Positions 10,940-21,339 of a stretch of DNA of 64,000 nucleotides are shown piece after piece. Under the pieces are notes generated by a model. It was not told where the DNA came from. It did no database searches and worked only from the letters and a program-made list of their open reading frames with translations. The stretch is from Heliopora coerulea (Eukaryota > Cnidaria > Anthozoa > Scleralcyonacea > Helioporidae), in NCBI GenBank assembly GCA_030142905.1, contig JASJOG010000216.1:87001-151000 (forward strand). Reading direction: 5' to 3'. How positions within the stretch are numbered: the first letter of the stretch is position 1; each line of letters begins with the position of its first letter. The position numbers and the translations under genes are program-made.

Positions 10940-11975
10940 CAAACATTTTCAAGTTGAACACTAAGGCCACAAGGTATTGGTGCGTGTGGAAATTAAATGA
11001 AAAAAAAGCTCTCTCTAATTTTTCAATTATGCAATGTAGTCTCTTTATTAATGACCAGCATCCTTTTTTACATGCAACAGCAGACTTTCAGACATCGTGG
11101 GATTGCTGTGAATTGGGTTGTGGGGAAGTTAAGTGTCCCATTTGCATAAAGGAGTGAGACTTTGATAAATACGTATTGGAAAATAATACCTGCTTAGAAA
11201 AAGTAAATGGTATTTTTCAGCTAAAAAGGCAACACAATTACTAATTCCAAGTACAGTAGCAGCTGCTTAACTTAACTGGCAGGAAACACTGTGAATTTGT
11301 GGTATGTACCACTTGCGCTGACAGAGGACCACAAATAATGCAAGAACATATTTTCCCTGATTTAAATCACCGGCATACCATAGTACCAAAGCTTGAAGCC
11401 TTATGGAGAATGTGTCCTCCTTGAGATTCTTGGGCAATGGTACACAATTAAGTATACCTTGCCTGTCAGCAAACCCACTGGAAATGCAATCTGCTTTTGT
11501 CAGGGTCTATGGGATGAGACTGTCATTACGTGTAGCAACACTGATTGTCCATACAGATAATTCCATCCATCATGTTTGGCTATTGACTCAGTTATGACCC
11601 TCCAAACATGGTGCTGTTCTCACAGCAGTAGACTGTCACAATTCAAAAAAAGAAAGGGGCATTTGGCATCTGCAAAACAGAGTGCATGTATAGTAACAGT
11701 AAACCAGGCTGCCTTGCAGTGTAACAGCATTTGTGTTTGTGCTTCTAAAACCAAGCCAACTGACAAACTGATAGAGTGCCGTTCACCAGACTGTAAGAAT
11801 GGGAATTTTTTCATCTTACCTGTATGGGTGTCAAAAGAATGCCAAATAATTCAAAGACATTTTGGCAATGCCATGTTTGTAAAAAGGGGAAGCAGCCAGT
11901 CCAAGCTACTACTTCTACTTCTTATGTGTCAATGCCAGCACCATCTACACCTGACTCTGTCAGTGACAACAATGA
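10940..11975 (+). pseudogene. YqaJ-like nuclease and two PHD-like fingers
   Basis: After the SWIM part comes a lambda-exonuclease/YqaJ-like domain. The segment ending [17 protein letters not shown] (about 11100-11157) holds the E-x-K catalytic pair, while the upstream P-D-G of relatives reads A-D-F here. A PHD-like finger follows, with CFCQGLWDETVITCSNTDC at about 11493 and FHPSC after a stop codon. A second begins ICVCASKTKPTDKLIEC near 11730 and ends WQCHVCKK near 11862. Several frameshifts separate the pieces. YqaJ enzymes resect DNA ends; PHD fingers read chromatin. The combination is probably part of a mobile element's protein, continuing into the Ulp1-like domain. Confidence 0.6.
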
Positions 11976-11979
11976 TGTT

Positions 11980-12180
11980 ATGAGAACTTCACAATTAACC
12001 TACACTGCTGAAGTCAACTGAAAAATGTTCACTCAAGTGGGATTTGAACTTGCACCTTCAGGATACTGGTCTGCTGCTCTACCTGTTGAGCTATCAACTC
12101 CACAGGGATTGGAGGCGAGTTTTTTAACATTTTTTTTTTCAGTTGACTTCAGCAGTGTGGGTTAATTGTGAAGTTCTCAT
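11980..12180. mobile_element. Palindromic MITE with tRNA-like core
   Basis: Long terminal inverted repeats of about 45-50 bases (11980-12027 and 12130-12180) face each other; each starts ATGAGAACTTCACAATTAAC when read inward. Between them, the minus strand reads like a tRNA: an A-box-like TAGCTCAACAGGTAGAGC (12076-12093) and a B-box-like GTTCAAATCC (12040-12049). The anticodon arm does not fold well, so it is not a functional tRNA. The element interrupts the linker between the PHD-like fingers and the Ulp1-like domain. The target duplication is unclear. Confidence 0.7.
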
Positions 12181-12189
12181 TTCATAATA

Positions 12190-12735
12190 CCCTGAGGATG
12201 GTGATGTTAGCTTCACCAAAGTGACAGTCAGTGCAGTTAACAAACAAAGTGTTCTTGCAAAGGTTGTCGAGAATGATTATCAAATAATTGTCAGTCCAAA
12301 TGGATGGCTCACTTGTGATGTAATATAGTAGGCTCAAGTTCTGTTACAGAGAGAAAATTTGTCATTGAAAGGATTTCAACGACCCAGTCTTGTCCCAGTA
12401 TGCAACTTTGGTGTAGTGTCTGGAGAATTTATCCAAATTCTGAACTCAGGTAGTAATCACTGGGTATGTGTCAGCTCAATAGGATGTTTGCCTGGCCATG
12501 TAAATCTTTATGATAGTCTTTATCATGATGTGATTTGCCAAGAAGTGGAAGACCCAACTAATGACATGGTAGGCGGTAGATTGGCTGGATTACAATGTGT
12601 CTGTTCAACAACAAACAAATGGAAGTGACTGGTGTTTTTGCAATTGCTGTTCCCACATGCCTCGCTTTTGGCACAAACCAAGGCCATATTCACATTCAAT
12701 TGCATGTCTCAGGGCTGAAAAACTGAGCATGTTCC
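12190..12735 (+). pseudogene. Ulp1-like (C48) cysteine protease domain
   Basis: The coding track continues after the MITE with VSFTKVTVSAVNK and WLTCDVI, then two stops, then a clean stretch at 12359-12628. This carries SNHWVCVSSIG (catalytic His region) and VNLYDSLYHD (catalytic Asp region) of Ulp1/adenain-fold proteases. The catalytic Cys should follow a G-S-D motif at about 12612. There the sequence reads GGAAGTGACTGGTG, which looks like the family's Cys-Gly codons minus two bases, and the frame shifts at that point. C48 proteases cleave SUMO-like conjugates or, in virus-like elements, capsid precursors. It is probably the C-terminal domain of the SWIM/YqaJ/PHD protein. Confidence 0.65.
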
Positions 12736-12858
12736 CATGTTTTTGACTTTCTGCTTATGTTATTTTTTTTTTTTGTGTCATAATACACATCTATTATGTG
12801 GATACCTTGAATTAAACAGACACTAAGTCTGACTGTATAATACACAATTACTATATAA

Positions 12859-14330
12859 CTAGTCAAAAGGAATTATAGGAGGGCAGAAATTTACAAGTGC
12901 TAAGCAAACCCTCATAATCTGGTCAATTATTGGGATCTGTGAGTCAGGAGATCCATTTGGAAGTGTGCTCTGTAAAATAGTCTACTTACAATGCAGCAGC
13001 CCTATCATGCTCTCCACATGGATACAAACATTGACAATGCCTCTTGTTTCTTCAACATCAACTGGATCCAACTGGGATTTCTCCTTAATGAATGGAAGCA
13101 TGACCAGTTTTATTTATTTTCAGCCAACACTTTCTATGATAGTGAACCCTCTATCAGCCATCACAATGTCCCCTGGTAACAGGTGTTCCAGAAATCCACA
13201 GTTCTCTGTCAGGTACTTATCAGAGGTGCAGCTTCCCCGGGCTTCAGATATATAAGACAGGGTCCCTTGTAGTGTAATAGGAATAAGAATGTTTATAGTA
13301 TTATGGTACTTGTAGGATGAAAAGGTTTGTGCTCTGGCTAGCAGATTTGTTGGCCTTTCAATTATCACTGAAACCTATTTTGCAAATGAATACTGGAAAC
13401 ACATAGGCATTGTTTTCCATAACTGATCCCTCTCTGGCCAGGACAGAAGAGGCAGCAACCTGGTGTCCATAACTACCATCTATAACAAAAATATCCTGAA
13501 CACAATGGGCATGGATACCACGAAGCGGTATGCCAGGTCCTGAAATACAACTTTCAATCGAAGTTTCATAAGAACCATGATGAATTTTTGGAATCTGTTA
13601 AGGACCAGCATTTTGCAAGTAATGTGGAGATGTGCTCAAAAACAACCATAAGGATCTCAAAGGAAGGCAGTCCTGTGTAAAAACAAACTTTGTCATCAGA
13701 TTTAAAGGAATCTCTTTGAGGTGCTTGATATTTGCTAGGGTTAGAAAACATGTATTTGAACTCTTTACTCTGAGTTTCAGCATCTGTCATAAGTTGAGGC
13801 TCTTCAGGCTCCAACTCCATGGCCTCAAAAGCTTCATCTGGATTTTCCTCTACTCTTTCTGTACCCAATTCTCCAACAAAATTGGTTTCAGCTACACATT
13901 GACTGCTTTTGTTTAAGAGGTTGCTCTTTAGAGCACCCTTGCACTTCTCCTTTGAGCCTTTGCTCTCTCATCTCTCTGTGGTGGTTTCAACGTTTTCTTT
14001 GTATGTTCATTCTTTCCCATGCTTACAGTGGGTATCCAGTCCCAGCTCGGTGCAGACCTTCGTGACCCAAAGTGGCAACTACAGACCCACTTGGTTTCTA
14101 ATATGTCCTTTGTTTTTGTGTTATCCAGCTGTTTCTTCTCTCTGTTGTGATATCTTGAAACTCTTGGCCTTGCTTAGTTATTACAGATGGTGCACAAAAG
14201 AAACCTATGCTTTTATGCTTCCCACTTTTACTTCCACATCGAACAAAACATCAAACCATCTTGACTATTGCACACTTGCATCTCTTGGAGCTGGATTTGT
14301 TTATTCTTGAGGGACACCAAGATGGTGGAT
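12859..14330 (-). pseudogene. DDE_Tnp_4-type transposase with possible THAP finger (ISL2EU/Harbinger-like)
   Basis: The minus strand encodes, from 14330 downward, a possible THAP finger (CFVRCGSKSGKHKSIGFF near 14200), an acidic linker (13566-13868: VEENPDEAFEAMELEPEEPQ) with the family's YTGLPSFEILM block, and a DDE nuclease. The nuclease shows [14 protein letters not shown] and [12 protein letters not shown], then [19 protein letters not shown] (second catalytic Asp, about 13145-13200), [17 protein letters not shown] (final Glu region) and a C-terminus at a TAG in 12859-12861. The Asp expected just before IERP is missing, apparently by a small deletion. Several frameshifts confirm a dead copy. 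Such enzymes cut and paste their element; I did not find its terminal repeats. Confidence 0.75.
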
Positions 14331-15490
14331 AGCAACCATTGTCAAGATATGTATCACGAATGACAACCAAGCATAATGCATTTGGCATGAAATCTGACCA
14401 CTTTCTTATGTGGTTTTGGCAGTTTTTCTTGCATCTCAACATTGCAAATGTATGTAATGCCTTTCTGGTGGTATTGATTGAAAATAATACTTGGTCAACG
14501 AACTTTACTTTCTTTCATTGTGTAATACAAATCCTTATCCTTTTCTCAAAATAGCATAAAATAAGTGTTTGGATTACTGGAAAATAAATACTTCATTGTT
14601 AAACCCAGGACACTGACACCATCTTTACAAATGTCAATATGTCATTGTTTCCAAACCAAACTATTTTTTTTATGGCTTTGAGGAACACCCATATCACATA
14701 ATATCAACTGAGATGCATGGTATTACAAATGTCAGATGATCACCCCTGCCATGTGGAGACTGGGAGGTAATGTAGAAGGTTATGTAGAACTATAGTTATT
14801 TCCTTATATCTATCCTGATTTTTTAAAGTGTTAAGCGGCTTCAAAAGGTATCAGTTAAAACAACAGTCTTGAAAAGAAAGTCTGTTATTCATATTCCTTT
14901 GACAGTGAGATTGACTTCAGGCAAAGCTCCATTGCCCGGAGATTCCAAGGACATAGATGGCGATCAGTTGCAGCATGAATCTTGGTCTGATGGCAAGTTG
15001 GAAATGGGGCTCAGTTACTGTGTGAAGAAACATCAATTTCTGTAACTGGGAAAGGCTTTGGTCTAGTTTGCAGAGGGTAATTCTGGAAGAGTTGTGTATT
15101 CTGGAAGGTAGCTTATGTGTGGTTTGCTTAGAGAAGGAAGCAACGGTCTGCTGTATATATCATGGCCCCAGAAAATTTTTGTGGTTACATTCTGCATGAA
15201 AAGAGGAATGATGTAATGGAGCAATGGACAGTAAGGTTGAATAGACATTTAATTTTGTTTTACTTTTTTATGATTTGTATATTTATTATTAATTTTAGAT
15301 CACATGTTTTTGGATAAACATTTGAAATATATTATAAATGTTTATTCAAAATCATACAATGATGGCTTCCCTGCATGCTCTCCTACTACTGTCAGTATTA
15401 ATTTTCGGTAGAGCTTTATGCTAGGCAAGTACTTTCTGGATAGTACTATTGTTTTATTACAGTTACAATCACTGGATCTATAGTGAATTT
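14331..15490. other. Non-coding stretch
   Basis: Roughly 1.1 kb with no supported gene in either strand. Sequence is AT-rich and unremarkable, ending where the AT minisatellite begins. Confidence 0.4.
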
Positions 15491-15504
15491 TTAAAAGTGT
15501 ATTG

Positions 15505-15520
15505 TTATATATATAAATAT

Positions 15521-15566
<46 letters not shown>

Positions 15567-15652
15567 TTATATATATGTATATATATATATTTATATATAT
15601 GTATATATATATATATTTATATATTTATATATATGTATATATATATATTTAT
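15505..15652. repeat. AT microsatellite/minisatellite, left block
   Basis: Alternating TA dinucleotides broken by TATTTATA and TATGTATA steps, an irregular relative of the 20-base array at 15838-16204. The strings of I, Y and K codons on any frame are by-products of the repeat and not a gene. Confidence 0.9.
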
Positions 15653-15718
15653 ACGTGAACGTTTAGGTTTACGAAATGCAAAGAGGGCTCAATAACGCAA
15701 AGAAAGAGCAAATGGGAT

Positions 15719-15840
15719 TATATCGCTTACCTCAAAAAGTCACTACAGCCTGTTTCATCTTGGGAAAGAATCTTCAGGTGACTGAAGATTCTTTCCCAAG
15801 ATGAAACAGGCTGTAGTGACTTTTTGAGGTAAGCGATATA
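15719..15840. repeat. Perfect 59-bp-arm hairpin with Penelope-type terminal motif
   Basis: Arms 15719-15777 and 15782-15840 are exact reverse complements around a 4-base spacer (GTGA). The right arm carries CTGAAGA (15782-15788), a short stem, then GAAAC, which resembles the hammerhead-type core at Penelope-like element ends. The opposite arm carries it in antisense. It lies between two AT minisatellite blocks and could be a snapback remnant of a Penelope-like terminus. No stem I partner is visible, so ribozyme activity is unlikely. Confidence 0.75.
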
Positions 15841-16204
15841 TATATTTATATATATGTATATATATTTATATATATGTATATATATTTATATATATGTATA
15901 TATATTTATATATATGTATATATATTTATATATATGTATATATATTTATATATATGTATATATATTTATATATATGTATATATATTTATATATATGTATA
16001 TATATTTATATATATGTATATATATGTATATATATTTATATATATGTATATATATTTATATATATGTATATATATTTATATATATGTATATATATTTATA
16101 TATATGTATATATATTTGTATATATGTATATATATTTGTATATATGTATATATATTTATATATATGTATATATATTTATATATATGTATATATATATATA
16201 TATG
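15838..16204. repeat. 20-bp AT minisatellite array
   Basis: About eighteen head-to-tail copies of a 20-base unit, TATATATTTATATATATGTA, with a few variants (a TATGTATATA deletion near 16020 and G-for-A changes near 16117-16140). Because 20 is not a multiple of three, all three forward frames stay open through the array, giving spurious long open frames. Confidence 0.95.
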
Positions 16205-18847
16205 TCCATGGATTCCAGTCACTCAAAAATGCCATGTGCAAACTCAGGGACTGGTATGTTGTTGACCAAACCATACTTAGGTACCGTATTCAGGCAAATC
16301 CATTTGGTCTTATTCCTTTCCCTGTATGGATTTTGGATCTCCTATGATTTATTATACCATTAAAGGTTATTCTCACCAAACATTTTGTTTTAATGAAACA
16401 GAATAGAATTTATAAATGTAAAATAACTTCCAGTTTGGGTTGTTCATATTTGTGGCCAAATATTGTGTTTTCTTTATTGCATTACCTCTTCCAGTTATAG
16501 TAAGGACGATTTGTGTTTTTGACAACTTTGAAAAATGATCAATGTTGCTTGGATTCTTGAGAGATGTATTGGAAGGGTGGGCAAGGGTTTGTTGCATACA
16601 CATATTTCTAGTTTTTATTGTTTCATATATCAGGAAGGCAAATTTCTCCCACTTTTCCCCAGCCATGGTGTGACTTAAAGATTCCAAAGTTATTTAAATT
16701 GGTGGATGCATTTGGTAAGTATTGCAATAATTCATAGTTTTAAATTATACAGTAGCTATTTGTTTTTAACTCTCAAGCATAGCTGTGCAAAATTAATATA
16801 CATGTAATGGTGGAAGAAAAAAATGTATTCCAACCACATTTTTAAAGTTTTTATTTCAGGCTATAGTAGGCAGAGGGTCTTTAGCTCTTACTGTACCTGG
16901 GCCATTTCATTGTTGAATAAAACTGTAAATGGTACCAGTCTAGCTTGCCAGTTTCAGATAGTATGTGAATTTAACCACTGATGAACATGTCTGTGGTCAG
17001 AAGTACAGTAGAAACGTACCTTTTTACAAGGGCATATGAAGTCTGACCTGTTAATGCTATCAGTTGATATGAAGTGGAGTGTATATGAGTATATATAGGG
17101 ATTTAGATTTTAGATTTCATGTGATTCTGTAGTAAGGTTTTTGGTCATTTATATCTTAGTATATACGAAATTTTTGCTAGTTATTTTAAAACTTGATAAT
17201 TTGTTAATATTTATCATAGACTCTTTGTAAGCCATTTGGATTGTGAGGCTGCTGGGTTTGTTATGTAAAGCACTATAGGGCATTTTATTGGATATAGCAC
17301 TATATAAATAAAATATTGTCATTATTATAAACAAGAGCAAAATTTTAATTGGCCTACTACTATTTTGATGAATTAAAAAGCATACACTGTAAATTGGATA
17401 TGATAGTAATGTATGTAGAGAATTCATAAATTCGTTCATATAAATAACAGAATTGACCATACTGTGTCGTTGTTATCCATATTTACAGTACTATCCTGCA
17501 CTTCTGTCTTTTTTATTATTCTTTACAGTTTTGTACATTTTATTGTTTGTTGTTTACTTCTACTTACTGGCAACCAACATTTGAAACAAGTTGCAGTGTG
17601 TAATTGTGAAAGTCATGCTGTAACACTTGTTTGAGCAAATTTTTGATCTGGCTCTCCAGACAAACCCACCACTGGGTTTCATTTCAAGCACCATTAAAAG
17701 ACTTTTCGGAAATGCTAATGGGACTAGTACTGGGATTGCAGCCCACTCTTGTGAGTATTTAAAATTGTTGATAATAATTGCTGTATATCATGTTTAATTT
17801 AACTGAATTTGCCCTTTACTGCAAAGACTAATAATGCTTTCAATAGAATTCACAATGTACGAGTACTGTACCCCTTCTGGAGCATGTAGCTGCCTTAAAT
17901 CAAGATGTTGTAGGGCCTAATGTCTTGAAAAGGTGGTCAAGTTGGGTTAAACTGTACCTGCTTAAGCAAGCAAAAAAGCACTCTTGAGTACAATAATTGA
18001 TGATATTGCAATAAAATTTGGTTGCAAATGTATTTTTTAAAATGTTTTGGTTTTGTGTAGCTGCCATGTTATGCCTAGTAATGCACTGGATGTCTTTGTC
18101 AGTTTGACCTGGGTGCCTGAAGTTCCTTTCATACTTGTAAATGTAAAAGAAAATTGGAAGTGCAAACCAATTCTGAAAATGTCACTTTGTTAACCACATC
18201 TGACCAGTCGAGACTTCTTAACTCTGTAATTATGTAGGTCCAATCAGGTTTGCCTGTAAAGATGGCCACGGTTCTGCAATGGCTGTAGTTAAATGTTATC
18301 ACAATCTAGCTATTATATTTAATTGAAAAAATATAATAAAAGGCTCATACAGGAGAATAATTAAATATAACTATTTCCCTGTAATATTGTATTTTTATTA
18401 AATTGCAGATATGAACTATGTATAGAACACTAAATTCTGGTTGTTTTGAAGAATACAGGTATGTACAGTACTCAATATTATAATTTATTGAGTAAATATT
18501 CACAAAGCAGTCTACAATAACTGTATACTATATGTACATGCAGGGGTTTTTCTTGAACTATTAACACTCTTTATGTGGAAGTGGTGAGTTTGTTTCAACT
18601 GTTGAAAGTTGCATCACTTAATTCATAACTCAAACATTGAGTTTCTAAGATGACTTTTTGGTTGAAACCTATCATTATATTATTCTTGCAATAGAAATAC
18701 TGCAGTTTAACAGTGTTAATTTTGCTTGGCTCCTGTTGTTAAAATCATCAGACATCTTGTCACAAATACAATTACTTTCTGAATTAATTTGAAGCACGGA
18801 ATAATGGATAAACTAGTCTGGAATTCTATACCATGCTCTTGATTGTT
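16205..18847. other. Non-coding stretch with one splice-flanked candidate exon
   Basis: No recognisable gene. At 17660-17752 an open segment (encoding NPPLGFISSTIKRLFGNANG) is preceded by a CTCCAG acceptor and followed by GTGAGT. It could be an upstream exon of the KDZ gene, but I cannot match it. The rest is AT-rich with no repeat I can name. Confidence 0.3.
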
Positions 18848-18858
18848 TCTAGAAATAT
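18848..18858. repeat. Target-site duplication, left copy (11 bp)
   Basis: TCTAGAAATAT here is repeated exactly at 19057-19067, bracketing the palindromic element at 18859-19056. Confidence 0.8.
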
Positions 18859-19056
18859 TCAAGTAAACGACAAATTTCTTTATTGTATACATGTTTCGGC
18901 AAAACTCATGCCATCTTCAGTACAAATGGTAATAGGATATTTATATCCTATTACCATTTGTACTGAAGATGGCATGAGTTTTGCCGAAACATGTATACAA
19001 TAAAGAAATTTGTCGTTTACTTGAAGTCTCTATTAGCACTTGTGCTTCTACGATCT
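18859..19056. mobile_element. Snapback Penelope-derived element, perfect 83-bp arms
   Basis: Arms 18858-18940 and 18943-19025 are exact reverse complements separated by TT. The right arm has CTGAAGA (18963-18969), a GGC...GCC stem and GAAA (18986-18989), a hammerhead-type core, followed by AATAAAG. A 31-base tail (19026-19056) precedes the second target copy. The 11-bp duplication suits Penelope-like insertion, whose duplications are long and variable. No coding capacity. A degenerate relative is at 42257-42500. Confidence 0.75.
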
Positions 19057-19067
19057 TCTAGAAATAT
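19057..19067. repeat. Target-site duplication, right copy (11 bp)
   Basis: Exact repeat of 18848-18858. Confidence 0.8.
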
Positions 19068-19569
19068 GTTTATCATACAAATTGGCACAAACTGCACATG
19101 AATACAAGAAGCACAATCATCATGTAAACAGTTTCAAGAACCAAGGATTTGACATTTGTGGTATATAATTTATTTGTTAACATACTGTGTAATGGTTATT
19201 TTCAGTGATATCAGTATTGAAACGCATAGTGTGGCACAGTAATATATTTTTCTGGAAAAAATTTTACTAATTAGATTCATTTATGTTATCCTGGATTTTT
19301 ACATGAAGTTTTTACAGCAACTGTAACAATGTCTCATTGAAATTACAAATATAAGATAAAGTATTTAGATTAATTGGTCCCAAATTAATATAATGGTGCT
19401 GATTGTCCTTTATGTCCAAAGGTCAGTATTATGCAGCCTTCTGTTATTTTGACTTTCCTTTGATGGAATTTCAAGCTAGGGAACCTACTTTTAAGAAGTA
19501 CAATCATGTAATGTATATCAGAACATCTCTAGATTACTTTATACTTCCCTAATTTATGCATTTAAGTAG

Positions 19570-19743
19570 GAAAATGGAATGCTGATTGAGTATGTGGATG
19601 CTTGTTTTGGTTTGGCAAGAAAGAAAATAAGGGGAGAAACAAGTACTGCTTCAAGGTATGGTACCCTGCTCTTTGGTGACCAAAATGATGTTGATAAATT
19701 TGTTAATAATTATCAGTTAAAAGAACCAAAATCAGCTGTACAG
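19570..19743 (+). pseudogene. KDZ-type transposase, exon A
   Basis: A 174-base open exon between an AG acceptor (19568-19569) and a GT donor (19744). It encodes EYVDACFGLARKKIRGETST and ends FGDQNDVDKFVNNYQL. This resembles the core of Kyakuja-Dileera-Zisupton transposases, where an Asp in the D-x-N/C-F segment is catalytic. The exon is in phase 0 with the next one. It is a fragment: upstream exons are not recognised with confidence. Confidence 0.6.
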
Positions 19744-20194
19744 GTAACAGTTACAGTATTTATCTGCTATTTGCTGTAAGTCTGGGGAACAGTGAGCATC
19801 CATTATTTCTGTTTGGCCAAATTAAAAAGTAATGCTGATTGTTCAGTAAATAGCTGAGTTTAATGTGTGATGAAGTACGTTATTTTAATTTATGTAAAAG
19901 AACACCACATCTCTAGATTAAAGAAGCTACAACCATTGATAAAAATAAAAAAATTATATATTTCATTAAATTAGAGAAAAGTTAATGTAATTATAACTTA
20001 CTGTAGTATTGCCTATGTCAGACTTCACCTTGCCATTCTGTCATAATACTGATGTACGGCAGAAGCAAAGAAAATATTGAATACTGTGTGCCTTTCAAAA
20101 TTTACAGTGAAAATTTAATGTAACATGTTTTGCTAGCATGAACAACTGTGGTTGTTATTTTAACCCGTAATGTGAAAGTGCATTTTGTTTATAG

Positions 20195-20347
20195 GATTGC
20201 AATAGATTTTATGCTGGTGAGGTTCTACTTTTATTGAGAGACAAAGGGAAAAAACAAGTTTTTCATGAGAAAGGAGTGTGTGGCTGAGTTTGCCGGCACG
20301 ATTTATCCAAACGTTTTCGGACTATTAAACATGGTGAAAGGTGAAGT
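20195..20347 (+). pseudogene. KDZ-type transposase, exon B
   Basis: Following a TTTATAG acceptor (ending 20194), the frame continues directly from exon A: CNRFYAGEVLLLLRDKGKK, then an in-frame TGA, then VCRHDLSKRFRTIKHGER and another stop. The G-V-C-x-H and H-G-E-R steps match the KDZ family. The TGA at about 20285 makes this copy inactive. The 451-base intron (19744-20194) has canonical GT..AG ends. Confidence 0.6.
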
Positions 20348-20551
20348 GGCACAGTAAACATCAGCTAATGAGAGCCTTATACAGTAAATGTACAGTGTAC
20401 TGTATTTTTAGGATCTTGTAGTACTGGTCTGTACTTTTGGCAGTGGTTAAACAAGAAACATATAAATCTGAGCTTGATATTTTAAATAGGAATATATAGT
20501 GCTCTCAGGTATGCTTGGAAGATTTCGTGACATCTAAACATTTGCTGTATA

Positions 20552-20559
20552 CTGCAGAA
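20552..20559. repeat. 8-bp target-site duplication, left copy
   Basis: CTGCAGAA, repeated exactly at 28176-28183, brackets the 7.6-kb element. Confidence 0.8.
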
Positions 20560-20692
20560 CATAGAATAAGAAATGACCAGAAGGGTCACTTGCATCAGAG
20601 CCTTTGAAGTTTTTGTCCACACCTTTTCAAAACCATCCCCGGACCCCTTGCTCCACCAAAATCCTTGCAGCCTGCTCGACAAGGATTTAACT

Positions 20693-20720
20693 TACAAAAT
20701 GCAGTGTTGGCTCAGTAAAA
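20693..20720 (+). repeat. Inverted repeat partner inside the 7.6-kb element
   Basis: ACAAAATGCAGTGTTGGCT here matches, in reverse complement with about three differences, the short sequence at 24612-24640 that separates the 3' ends of the two LINEs. Confidence 0.6.
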
Positions 20721-21339
20721 TGGCTATATCTTAAAGTATTTGACTGGTTGAAGGGGAAAAATGTAAGTGATAATATGTCTGGTAACTATAAATTATAAAA
20801 AGATTCCCAACTGTTAAATTTAGATGTATATCTCCTATACAAGAAGGCCATTCATGTGGCCCACACAATCAATATAGTTTCTTTTCTTTCTCTGATTATT
20901 TTTCTGTCAGCTTAATTAAAGGTTGGATATTGAAGTATGTGCATTAGTATAAGGTTCTGTAATCAACATTCAAGTTTGCGTAGTAATATTAAGCGTTTTT
21001 TTGAGACAAACTAGTGTCACGTCGAATAATGATCATACAGAGTCACACATTACCCTGGTACAGTCACAGCTATGCAACAATAGGCATTTTTTATGTAATG
21101 TACGAAATATCTTCGATTTGCATTAGACTTAAAACTATGGGTTGATTTGTTTATTATTGTTCCTTGCAGTGGAAACTAATATGTCTAAATACGTATAAAT
21201 AAGATTATACATCGAAATTTAACTCTTGGGAATCTTTTTATAACTTACAGTTACCAGAAATGTTATCACTTACCATTCCTCTTCAACCAGTGTTTGTAGA
21301 ATGACAATTGGTCAAATAATTTTCAAGATATAGCAGTCA

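Noticed and set aside
12038..12105. Functional tRNA gene on the minus strand
   Set aside because: A and B boxes are present but the anticodon stem does not pair and the acceptor ends are absent; it is the core of a MITE.
13632..14310. Plus-strand open frames with hydrophobic character
   Set aside because: Antisense shadows of the THAP/DDE transposase region.
15505..16204. CRISPR-like array
   Set aside because: Regular period but no unique spacers, pure AT repeats in a eukaryotic context.
15449..16363. Long open frames of I/Y/K-rich sequence
   Set aside because: Product of the 20-bp AT minisatellite, which leaves all three frames open; no real composition or domain.
20482..20682. Minus-strand open frame crossing the left end of the 7.6-kb element
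   Set aside because: It spans the insertion boundary and target duplication, so it cannot be an old gene; a similar short shared peptide at 30.9 kb reflects shared terminal repeats.
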